From UBA931 sp036825435 (GTDB taxonomy: Bacteria > Pseudomonadota > Gammaproteobacteria > Burkholderiales > Casimicrobiaceae): DNA of 10,821 nt. The position numbers were made by a program, and so were the translations under genes. Positions 1-6,243 of the stretch are shown in pieces. The stretch is from contig DAISYG010000074.1 in NCBI GenBank assembly GCA_036825435.1, forward strand, positions 1 to 10,821, given 5' to 3'. How positions within the stretch are numbered: position 1 is the stretch's first letter; each line of letters opens with the position of its first letter. Below the pieces are notes generated by a model, which worked only from the letters and a program-made list of their open reading frames with translations, ran no database searches and had not been told where the DNA came from.

Positions 1-110
1 CTTATGCCGCATGACTCAAACAAAACTGCCTCCGAGAAACCCGGGGCGGTTCACGTTCAAAAGATGGAGACCTGCTTTCAAAAACGCCTTCTGCGAAAAG
101 AGAACCAAAG

Positions 111-139
111 TTCAAAATGGCGAAAGAATAGTGTATAGA
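111..139 (+). promoter_or_regulatory. possible sigma-70-type promoter for the modA-like gene
   Basis: A TATAGA hexamer at 134-139 lies 17 bp downstream of TTCAAA at 111-116 (4 of 6 matches to TTGACA) and about 30 bp before the ATG at 169. This is weak and rests on hexamer matching only. A perfect TTGACA at 148-153 is too close to the start codon to serve this gene. The remaining sequence from 1 to 110 shows no gene end or RNA gene that I recognise. Confidence 0.25.
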
Positions 140-168
140 CACAGACCTTGACATATTGGGTGATATTT

Positions 169-999
169 ATGAAAAAAATACTATCTTTTCTTTTGCAAAT
201 CATTTTTATCGCTGCTTTTATTTCGGGCAGCGCTTTCGCCCAAACCGGTAAAAAGAGAGAAGATGCGCCACCGCCGCCGCTCATTGCAGCATCTTCTGAT
301 TTGCAGCAAATATTGCCAACCATTGCTCGCTTATTTGAGCAGGCAGGTGGCGGCAAAGTAGCGTTAAATTTTGACTCAGCAGGCAATATTTATCGCGAAA
401 TCGAGAAAGGCGTGCCCGTTGAACTCTTTTTGACTGGCGGCGACACATGGTCGAAAAAACTCAGCGAAGAAGGGAAAGTGCTCAAAGGGCCGCAAGCTTA
501 TGCCGTCGCTCATCTCGCACTTTATACGCCACGCGGTTCGACATTGAAAGCGGACGCATTTCTCGGCGATATTCGCAGCGCTGTGCGCGAAGAGCGCTTG
601 CATCGGTTGATCGTCGCCGATCCTGAGCAGTCAAACTACGGGCGACTCGTCAAAGAGGCTTTGGAGCGCAAACGCGTTTGGGATGAAATCCAAAGCAAAC
701 TTATCGTCGTGGACAATGTTGCCCAAACCGTGCAGGCTGCGACTACGCAGAACGCAGAAGGCGCATTGATTGCTTATGTTGACGCGAAGGATCTCGTGCG
801 CGTTAATAGCGGTCGCGCTGTCCGCCTTTCCGATGTTGTTTGTCCGCCGATGACGCAAGAAATGGTGTTGCTCAAAGGCGCAAGCCCGACGGCGCAGCAA
901 TTCTTCGGCTTCATGCGCCAACGTGAAATCAAAAAACTATTGCTTGATTACGGCTTCCAACTGCCAGGCGGGGAAACGGTTTCGACGTTGGGTTATTGA
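169..999 (+). CDS. ModA-like periplasmic substrate-binding protein
   Basis: This is a 276-residue exported protein of the type 2 periplasmic binding fold, closest in pattern to molybdate/oxyanion binding protein ModA. Residues 1-24 form a signal peptide (basic MKK start, hydrophobic core, SAFA cleavage before Q25). The mature protein has a proline-rich linker (34-37), the AASSD segment (40-44) where ModA places an oxyanion-binding serine, and FDSAGNIYREIEKG (68-81), matching the second Ser and helix of ModA. GALIAYVDAKD (198-208) and a C-terminal YGF (261-263) are also ModA-like. The ATG at 169 is chosen over TTG at 148 because it opens the signal peptide directly. No modB or modC follows; the next gene is a lipoprotein 13 nt away. 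The usual APADVF segment reads VPVELF, so ligand choice is uncertain: molybdate, tungstate or another anion. The fold assignment is firm, the substrate is not. Confidence 0.8.
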   Translation: MKKILSFLLQIIFIAAFISGSAFAQTGKKREDAPPPPLIAASSDLQQILPTIARLFEQAGGGKVALNFDSAGNIYREIEKGVPVELFLTGGDTWSKKLSEEGKVLKGPQAYAVAHLALYTPRGSTLKADAFLGDIRSAVREERLHRLIVADPEQSNYGRLVKEALERKRVWDEIQSKLIVVDNVAQTVQAATTQNAEGALIAYVDAKDLVRVNSGRAVRLSDVVCPPMTQEMVLLKGASPTAQQFFGFMRQREIKKLLLDYGFQLPGGETVSTLGY

Positions 1000-1012
1000 T
1001 GAGCGAGTAGCA

Positions 1013-1711
1013 ATGAAAAGTTTTTCCTGTTTATTACTTTTATTTTTAATCGCCACCCTTCCTTTGCATGGTTGTAAAACGGTGCCAGTAGAGAATAAAA
1101 AGCTCGATGAAAGGAACCCAAACGCAAAACCTATTTTGGTTGTAATTTATGCCAAACATGAATATAAAGAATCTATTTTTTCAGCCAGACCGAAAATACA
1201 TTACACAGTACTCGATGAAAGAGGTCATAAATCTAACGTGGTGTCGTACGATGATCATTTTGAAATAGGCGATTGTGCTACGCTATGGCGTTATATAGGG
1301 GATGTCTCTTATCCACGCATCAGCGAATCAAAAAACGACTGTACAGCTCTCGAAAAAGAACCTGAAAACATAGGGTGCTGCAATTCCTGGTTTTTTCCGC
1401 CCTTTAGGAATGCAGAGTGGAGGAAATACAATCTACTTATGGATGTATGGGTTGGTCTCTCGGCAAAAGATCTTGAACAAGTAATGGGAGAACCAGATGA
1501 AAAACTTAAATCCAGAGATTATGAAGATTGGACTTACAGAAAACTGATCAGGGATATTAACGGCGTAAAGTCGCCATACTCTATTCCTGAAGAAAGCTAC
1601 GACAAGAAAAGACAAAAATGCAACAGTACTTTTATTATTGATGCTGAAGGAATCATTGTTGGTCATCGACGCTCGGGAAGCAATTGCCTTGATCGAAATG
1701 TTAACGGATAA
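1013..1711 (+). CDS. predicted lipoprotein with BamE/SmpA-like C-terminal segment
   Basis: The product is 232 residues. A hydrophobic leader (residues 5-18) ends in a lipobox-like LHGC, with Cys21 as the lipidation site; His at -2 is unusual but tolerated. The starting ATG at 1013 places the leader correctly, and any start further upstream would fall inside modA. Residues 147-176 (VGLSAKDLEQVMGEPDE, then EDWTYRK) resemble the small BamE/SmpA/OmlA fold, where a Gly-Leu-Ser turn, a helix and a MG-P motif precede a W-Y strand. A Cys203-Cys225 pair brackets an FIIDAEGIIVGHRR strand pair, a common feature of such lipoproteins and possibly a disulfide. The middle (60-135) is Cys-rich (88, 110, 122, 123) and I do not recognise it. 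It may be co-transcribed with the modA-like gene 13 nt upstream. It converges on the minus-strand lipoprotein with a 9-nt gap. Function unknown; outer-membrane or periplasmic location inferred. Confidence 0.7.
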   Translation: MKSFSCLLLLFLIATLPLHGCKTVPVENKKLDERNPNAKPILVVIYAKHEYKESIFSARPKIHYTVLDERGHKSNVVSYDDHFEIGDCATLWRYIGDVSYPRISESKNDCTALEKEPENIGCCNSWFFPPFRNAEWRKYNLLMDVWVGLSAKDLEQVMGEPDEKLKSRDYEDWTYRKLIRDINGVKSPYSIPEESYDKKRQKCNSTFIIDAEGIIVGHRRSGSNCLDRNVNG

Positions 1712-1720
1712 TCATAAAGG

Positions 1721-2947
1721 TTATTGGGGAAGGGCAATCTCTGGGACAGTTTCATTTGCGTTCTCAGCCACTTTTTTCCAAGTGATATCGTAGTCATGCC
1801 ATAGTTCATGCTTGTCACCGTTCTGTTTTTCTGTCTTTCCAATCATTCGCAATGCACCTCCTTCTTCTTTGGTAAATATCCTTGAAACAAAAACTCTCGG
1901 TCGATCAGCTTGAGTATTCCAACGAGGATAATAATATTGCCAGCTATTCTCATCGCAAGAAAGCGCGGTATCGTGAACGTAAAGAACAGAACGGAGGTAT
2001 TCTCCTTTTTCGTTGAAGATAATGCGCTCAAGCCGTTCAGGATCAAGCACGCGGTATTGCGTCCAGTAATCAAGCTTTCGCATCCCCCCTCCATCAAGGA
2101 ATTCGAAGAAACGAACGGTAAACCCTTCTCTGAAGACAAGACTTGCTTCTTTTTCTCCTGCTGGTGTTGCCAAAGCCATCGCCAAGCGTATGGGTTGTTC
2201 TTTTTCGGAATAAAAGCCTTCATCTTCATAAACGCCATCGATATTCAAGCATTGAGTCAAGTCGGGTTTTGCTCGCCGTTCCGCTTTTAACTCACGATTA
2301 ACGGCATCTTCAAGAGAGCCATCTATTTTTCGATAGTAGGCGGAAACTGAATAACGCGTCGCATCCGTTCCCAATACACCTATTATTTTTTCCTGAAGAT
2401 GCAGATCGCCATCAACCAACTTGGTAAAATAGCCGAGAGAGCTGAGTAGAGGGGAAGAACGGGGTTGCGGATAAACAGCTTGCCACGAAGCCATATCGCA
2501 ACTAAACTTTTTAATCTTCGACATATCGTAAATGGTGGTTGTCAATAACCTGTCGATATTCATCTCGGAAACTTCCAGATGGATTTGATCAATGCGCCGC
2601 AACGACAGCCACGTTTTGATTCTCTCGCCATTTTTGTCGAGACTGAAACAATCATAAGGTTTGCAATTAAGCTTTTGGGGATCCCAATTTTTTGCGTTTG
2701 TAACGACGGCATCCGAAGAAAAAGGCATCATGCCTGTCAGTCTTGGCACTTGTATCGGTGCTGGTGGGTCGTCCCTGCGGTAAGGGATTGTTTCGTAAAC
2801 GCCGTCAATATTCAGACACAAATCCAGATTGATTTGTGCATTGTCTTTCATATGGCTATCAATAGCTGTTTGCTTCATGCTTCGATAGGCAAGTCCGCAC
2901 GATGAGAGTGACAAAACCAAAAAAAGAAGAAAAATAAATCTGAACAT
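1721..2947 (-). CDS. predicted lipoprotein with internal tandem duplication
   Basis: The product is 408 residues. A hydrophobic leader ends in LSSC, making Cys17 the probable lipid-modified residue. The rest consists of two related halves. Half 1 (about 41-214) starts with LCLNIDGVYE and half 2 (about 230-395) with QCLNIDGVYE. Both halves later carry a CD--SWQ--YP motif (150-160 and 331-341), then a YFTK/IFTK segment with LHLQEKIIG or LRMIGKTEK (172-190 and 356-374), and end in a short aromatic strand. This is direct evidence of an ancestral duplication. I do not recognise the domain. It is transcribed divergently from the TPR lipoprotein, with a shared 66-bp intergenic region, and converges on the upstream lipoprotein. 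A cell-envelope role is inferred from the leader only. Confidence 0.7.
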   Translation of the reverse strand: MFRFIFLLFLVLSLSSCGLAYRSMKQTAIDSHMKDNAQINLDLCLNIDGVYETIPYRRDDPPAPIQVPRLTGMMPFSSDAVVTNAKNWDPQKLNCKPYDCFSLDKNGERIKTWLSLRRIDQIHLEVSEMNIDRLLTTTIYDMSKIKKFSCDMASWQAVYPQPRSSPLLSSLGYFTKLVDGDLHLQEKIIGVLGTDATRYSVSAYYRKIDGSLEDAVNRELKAERRAKPDLTQCLNIDGVYEDEGFYSEKEQPIRLAMALATPAGEKEASLVFREGFTVRFFEFLDGGGMRKLDYWTQYRVLDPERLERIIFNEKGEYLRSVLYVHDTALSCDENSWQYYYPRWNTQADRPRVFVSRIFTKEEGGALRMIGKTEKQNGDKHELWHDYDITWKKVAENANETVPEIALPQ

Positions 2948-3013
2948 AGTTTTATTGATAGAAATCGTACACGGTATAATACAACGTTTGATAATGAATT
3001 CTCTTCTTTGACC
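2948..3013. promoter_or_regulatory. divergent promoter region between two lipoprotein genes
   Basis: This AT-rich 66-bp spacer separates two divergent start codons. A perfect TATAAT lies at 2975-2980 for the plus-strand gene. The candidate -35 is TTGATA at 2955-2960 (short, 14-bp spacer) or TTATTG at 2952-2957 (17-bp spacer). The same patch reads TATTAT on the minus strand, without an obvious -35. There is no clear Shine-Dalgarno sequence before the ATG at 3014. Transcription from here is inferred. Confidence 0.35.
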
Positions 3014-3667
3014 ATGGTAAAAAAAATCGGAATTTTCTTTCTATGTCTGTTTCTGGCTGCGTGCGGTAACAACCAGAAAAAAATGCAGGAAAAAATGATG
3101 CCTTTTGACGATCATGCACGGCAGCTTTTTGCATTGGGCTGGCAGGCTCGTGCCGATGGTGACTATGAAAAAAGCGAACAATACTTTGATGAAATAGAGA
3201 AGTTCGTTAGAGAGTCAGAATATAAAGAATATTTTACCGCTTACGGAGAATCCTATTTGCTGTACAGTCAGGCTGTTGCCAAGGCGCACTTGTGCAAAAC
3301 CGAAGAGGCTGAGTTGCTTTTCAAGCGCGCGTTGCTTCTTGAAAAAGGTGTCAGCAGCAAATACAGCACCAATACAGGAAAACGGTTGTTTGAAATGTCA
3401 AACATGTACTACGACATTGGTAACTATGAAAGCGCAACAAAGTATTTTAAAGAGGGTATTGAGGTGCTTGACAAAAGCAACTATGAAAAAAAGGATCCTA
3501 TTGGCGTGGCAAGAACGCTGGATATGTATGCAAATTCGTTGGATAAAAGCGGAGGAGATCCTGCCGAAATAGCGCGTGTGCGGGAAAGAGCAGAGCTTTT
3601 GAGGCGTGAAAATCCTGAAAAGCAGGCGTTAACGATTACACCGTCTTATCCGACCAGTTGTCCTTAA
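3014..3667 (+). CDS. predicted TPR-type lipoprotein
   Basis: The product is 217 residues. The leader MVKKIGIFFLCLFLAAC gives a textbook lipobox (LAAC, Cys17), followed by a polar, Lys-rich linker. The body is helical and organised as TPR-like hairpins: about 36-65 (LGWQARADGDYEKSEQYF), 78-111 (the AVAKAHLCKTEEAE helix and its partner), 124-155 (MYYDIGNYESATKYFKEG) and a degenerate unit at 166-199. The G-Y-A/F spacing is typical of TPRs, which usually mount partner proteins, so an envelope scaffold or assembly role is possible but unproven. The ATG at 3014 is preferred to TTG at 3008 because it starts directly at the Lys-rich n-region. The tail ends in SYPTSCP. The stop codon overlaps the hslR stop on the other strand by 4 nt. 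Confidence 0.72.
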   Translation: MVKKIGIFFLCLFLAACGNNQKKMQEKMMPFDDHARQLFALGWQARADGDYEKSEQYFDEIEKFVRESEYKEYFTAYGESYLLYSQAVAKAHLCKTEEAELLFKRALLLEKGVSSKYSTNTGKRLFEMSNMYYDIGNYESATKYFKEGIEVLDKSNYEKKDPIGVARTLDMYANSLDKSGGDPAEIARVRERAELLRRENPEKQALTITPSYPTSCP

Positions 3668-4074
3668 CCCTCATTCAAAAAATCTTCCAACGCTCGCCGG
3701 TCGCGTTTGGTTGGGCGACCGGGAAAGCGCGGTTTGGTTGCTGCTTGTCGTTGTGCGATCATCAATTCGCGTTCTGAACGGCTGGCGTCGCTTTCTTCAT
3801 AAAATGCGGCAGCGAGTTGTGCGGAAACGCGCTTTTCGGCAAGCACTTTTATCGTGATTTTCCACGTCAATCCGTCTTTGCGAATCGTCAATGCATCGCC
3901 GATTTTCACAATGCGTGATGACTTGATGCGTTCTTCGTCAAGGCGTACTTGTCCCGCTTCGATCGCATGCACAGCAAGTGCGCGGGTTTTATAAAAGCGC
4001 GCTGCCCAAAGCCATTTGTCGATGCGCACACGTGCGACGCATGGTTCGGTATGGTGATCTTTGGGCGCGGGCAT
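3664..4074 (-). CDS. hslR: heat shock protein Hsp15, S4-domain RNA-binding protein
   Basis: The product is 136 residues, close to E. coli Hsp15 (133). An S4 RNA-binding domain occupies about 15-75: VRIDKWLWAARFYKTRALA at 17-35 is nearly identical to the family signature, followed by the GQVRLDEERIKSS strand-turn and the KIGDALTIRK strand. The C-terminal part (about 90-136) carries YEES and a basic tail with PGRPTKRDRR, as in Hsp15. In E. coli, Hsp15 binds 50S subunits carrying stalled peptidyl-tRNA and moves the tRNA so the chain can be released; it is heat-induced. Here the gene starts 3 nt after the stop of the proteasome-like gene, which suggests translational coupling, and is the last gene of the proS run. 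A ten-residue extension precedes the S4 domain. No heat-shock promoter is visible directly upstream. Confidence 0.92.
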   Translation of the reverse strand: MPAPKDHHTEPCVARVRIDKWLWAARFYKTRALAVHAIEAGQVRLDEERIKSSRIVKIGDALTIRKDGLTWKITIKVLAEKRVSAQLAAAFYEESDASRSERELMIAQRQAATKPRFPGRPTKRDRRALEDFLNEG

Positions 4075-4077
4075 GTA

Positions 4078-4638
4078 TCAGCCTGTGATTTTGTAAACCG
4101 TCATCGGCAATGCCGTATTTTTGTCGAAAGTAGCGCCGGCGTCGATACCGATTTTGGCGATGGTTTCCGCGCTGTCCAAATGTGGATACATCGCGTTCAT
4201 CGCGCCCAGCGCAAATTCGCGCCCTGAGCCTGCTGCCCAGAAACGGGTGAATTCAAAAACCTCGCGCATGGAATAGACGCCGAAAATGCCATGTTTGTTG
4301 GCGATGAGTGCGGTGATTTGGCTCGACTCATAAGGGTCGTCATCTTCTTCTTTCGGGTTCAGAAAATGCTGTTCCTTGAGTTGCGGATGCAAGGTGCGAA
4401 AACTCTCAAAAATCGCTTTTTTGCCGGACAAATCAAGCGTGTTGTGTTCAAATAAATTTTCAAGCACGAGCTGATGTGCGGCTGATCCACAAATTGCAAT
4501 ATAACTATCCTGATAACGCAATATTTTTTCAGGGCTTTGATCGTAAAACGAAGAAAGCTTGGTGTCGCCGAATGTCGTGAGTGAATCGGCGGCGATAACA
4601 ATTTCGTTGTTTTTTCTGACAACTACCAGTGTGGTCAT
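4078..4638 (-). CDS. proteasome-like Ntn-hydrolase peptidase (BPH/HslV-type)
   Basis: The product is 186 residues and begins MTTLVVVRK. Removal of Met would expose Thr2 as the N-terminal nucleophile, as in HslV (TTIVSVRR) and proteasome beta subunits. The other active-site residues align: Asp18 in IAADS (Asp17 of mature HslV) and Lys38 in SPEKIL (Lys33 of HslV, after a 4-residue insertion). AAGSGREFALGAM at 135-147 matches the conserved GSG helix turn, and the C-terminal IGIDAGA segment (163-169) is where HslV has its late Asp. It is not HslV proper: identity is limited, there is an acidic insertion near 95-104 and no hslU is adjacent. The closest described group I know is BPH, the proteasome homologue of Betaproteobacteria, thought to form double rings without a dedicated ATPase. 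The ATG at 4638 is preferred because it gives the processed Thr. It sits 30 nt after gluQ and 3 nt before hslR. Such proteins are sometimes misannotated as transporters. Confidence 0.8.
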   Translation of the reverse strand: MTTLVVVRKNNEIVIAADSLTTFGDTKLSSFYDQSPEKILRYQDSYIAICGSAAHQLVLENLFEHNTLDLSGKKAIFESFRTLHPQLKEQHFLNPKEEDDDPYESSQITALIANKHGIFGVYSMREVFEFTRFWAAGSGREFALGAMNAMYPHLDSAETIAKIGIDAGATFDKNTALPMTVYKITG

Positions 4639-4668
4639 AGAGGAAAATCCGGAAACAAGAGAGCGCGA

Positions 4669-5598
4669 TTATACGCGCAGCGTCTCAGGAAAAAAAGGCT
4701 GCGCCGAGCACGCCGGAATGAGGCGGGCATCCCAATGAGCGAGCGCCCAATCCCAGAACGCGCCGATGCTTTGTGGCGTACGCAAAGGTTGCGGCTGCGT
4801 GAGAAAATGCCACGCGGCAAGAAGCGCGGCAAGCCCGTCTTCAGGTAATGCAGGCGCACGTGTTTGTTTCGACAGTTTTTGTCCATCCTGATTAATGGCA
4901 ATGGGAATGTGCATATATGCGGGCGGTGTTTTGTTAAACAAACGGTAAAGAAAAAGATGACGCGGTGTTGATGGCAGAATATCAGCGCCACGCACGACGT
5001 GTGTAATGCACTGCTCAATATCATCGGCGACTACGGCGAGATGGTAGGCGAAAAAACCGTCGCGACGTTTGACGATGAAATCGCCGCATTCTTGTTGCAA
5101 ATTCTGTTTTTGCTTGCCTTGTATGGCGTCGTGAAAAACCAATGTTTCGTCGGATACGATAACACGCCAAGCAAATGGTTGTTGCGTTTGATCTGGTGAG
5201 TTGCTCTTGCAATACCCGGGATATATGCGTTCGCCGGTAACGCCCAGCGGCGCATGATTTAAACGCTGTCTTGAACACGCACAAGGATAGACATGGTGAT
5301 TGTGCTGCAATTGTTCCAGCGCTTGTTGATAAAGCTTCGTGCGTTGTGATTGGTAAACAATGTCTTCATCCCAGCGGAAACCGTAATTTTCGAGAGTATG
5401 CAAAATGTTTTGCAATGCACTCTGACGTGTGCGGGCACCATCAACATCCTCAATGCGTAATAACCATTTTCCATTATGGCGACGTGCTTCACAGTAGCTT
5501 GCCAGTGCAGCCAGCAATGAACCGAAGTGGAGGGGACCGGTCGGTGAGGGCGCGAAACGACCGCGATAATCAGAGGAAGATGATGTGGAGAAAACCAA
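4669..5598 (-). CDS. gluQ: glutamyl-Q tRNA(Asp) synthetase
   Basis: The product is 309 residues. It is a truncated glutamyl-tRNA synthetase paralogue containing only the catalytic half, which attaches glutamate to queuosine at the wobble position of tRNA(Asp). Visible features are GRFAPSPTGPLHFGSLLAAL at 13-32 with the HIGH-like HFGS, LLRIEDVD (47-53), a zinc site formed by Cys106, Cys108, Tyr126 and Cys130, and a KMSKS-like KLSKQ at 241-245. There is no C-terminal anticodon-binding domain, as expected. The start is a TTG at 5598, 2 nt after the stop of the lytic transglycosylase gene. No upstream ATG is in frame and there is no clear Shine-Dalgarno, so re-initiation after the upstream stop is likely. 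In many gammaproteobacteria the neighbour is dksA; that is not the case here. Confidence 0.93.
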   Translation of the reverse strand: MVFSTSSSSDYRGRFAPSPTGPLHFGSLLAALASYCEARRHNGKWLLRIEDVDGARTRQSALQNILHTLENYGFRWDEDIVYQSQRTKLYQQALEQLQHNHHVYPCACSRQRLNHAPLGVTGERIYPGYCKSNSPDQTQQPFAWRVIVSDETLVFHDAIQGKQKQNLQQECGDFIVKRRDGFFAYHLAVVADDIEQCITHVVRGADILPSTPRHLFLYRLFNKTPPAYMHIPIAINQDGQKLSKQTRAPALPEDGLAALLAAWHFLTQPQPLRTPQSIGAFWDWALAHWDARLIPACSAQPFFPETLRV

Positions 5599-5600
5599 TA

Positions 5601-6236
5601 TTACTGAGATGCTGTTTTGATTTCCGCCATCGGTGTTTCAGGAAGCGCGTAGAGCTTCATCGCGGCAGCGACGGCGTTCGGGTATTCGGCGCGACCCAAG
5701 CTACCGTTATAACGACCCAATGCACGGAACAAATCGCCTTTTTCAATGTCAAGGTAGTGCCGCAAAATCACGCAACCATAACGCAGGTTGGTACGCAGAT
5801 GAAAAAGATTGTGTTCCTCTGTACCGATCAGGCGCGCCCAGAATGGCATCACCTGCATGTAGCCACGCGCTCCCGCAACGGAAACCGCGTATTTTTTGAA
5901 ACCACTTTCGTGATGTACCACGCCGAGCAGCAGTTGCAAATCAAGCCCGGCGCGCGTTCCTTCGTAGTGCAGCGTTGACAGCAATTCGTTGCGCTCGCGG
6001 TCATCAGGAATACGACGTTTCAGTTTCGGCGAAACAGCATCAACCCACGCTTTCACATCAGCGCGTGCGCTGTAGTTGGCGGGAATTGGTCGATCAGACA
6101 AAGAACGCTGTAAACCAGCAACCACTGAGGCGGTGAGCTCTTCTTCTTTTTGTGCACCAGCATGTGCGGCTGCAACCATCAACAACGAAAAAGCAACCGC
6201 AAGGAAAGCAGAGGATAACGCGCGCATCAACATCAT
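5601..6236 (-). CDS. periplasmic SLT-family lytic transglycosylase
   Basis: The product is 211 residues with a signal peptide (about 1-26, hydrophobic core and AHA cleavage site). The SLT goose-lysozyme-like domain occupies about 95-195. The catalytic Glu110 lies in VVHHESGF, followed by AGARGYMQVMP (121-131), the N-L-YG motif (LRTNLRYGCVILRHYL, 147-162) and the closing ALGRYNGS (172-179). These motifs define lytic transglycosylases that cleave the MurNAc-GlcNAc bond of peptidoglycan with anhydroMurNAc formation. It is short for the class and has no substrate-binding LysM or L domain. No lipobox is present, so it is predicted to be a soluble periplasmic enzyme. Starts at 6236, 6233 or 6227 are all possible; the first is given. 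It begins 7 nt after proS and ends 2 nt before gluQ. Confidence 0.9.
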   Translation of the reverse strand: MMLMRALSSAFLAVAFSLLMVAAAHAGAQKEEELTASVVAGLQRSLSDRPIPANYSARADVKAWVDAVSPKLKRRIPDDRERNELLSTLHYEGTRAGLDLQLLLGVVHHESGFKKYAVSVAGARGYMQVMPFWARLIGTEEHNLFHLRTNLRYGCVILRHYLDIEKGDLFRALGRYNGSLGRAEYPNAVAAAMKLYALPETPMAEIKTASQ

Positions 6237-6243
6237 CTAACCA

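Noticed and set aside
1..168. Possible gene end, riboswitch or RNA gene at the left edge
   Set aside because: I found no conserved RNA motif, tRNA-like fold or convincing coding frame; only a weak promoter candidate remains.
923..1012. Longer reading of the first lipoprotein from within modA
   Set aside because: The extra residues lie inside modA and would bury the lipoprotein leader; the ATG at 1013 is the natural start.
5271..5978. 235-codon plus-strand frame opposite gluQ and the lytic transglycosylase
   Set aside because: It is a shadow of two well-supported genes on the other strand, has low-complexity His/Arg/Cys-rich composition and no family resemblance.
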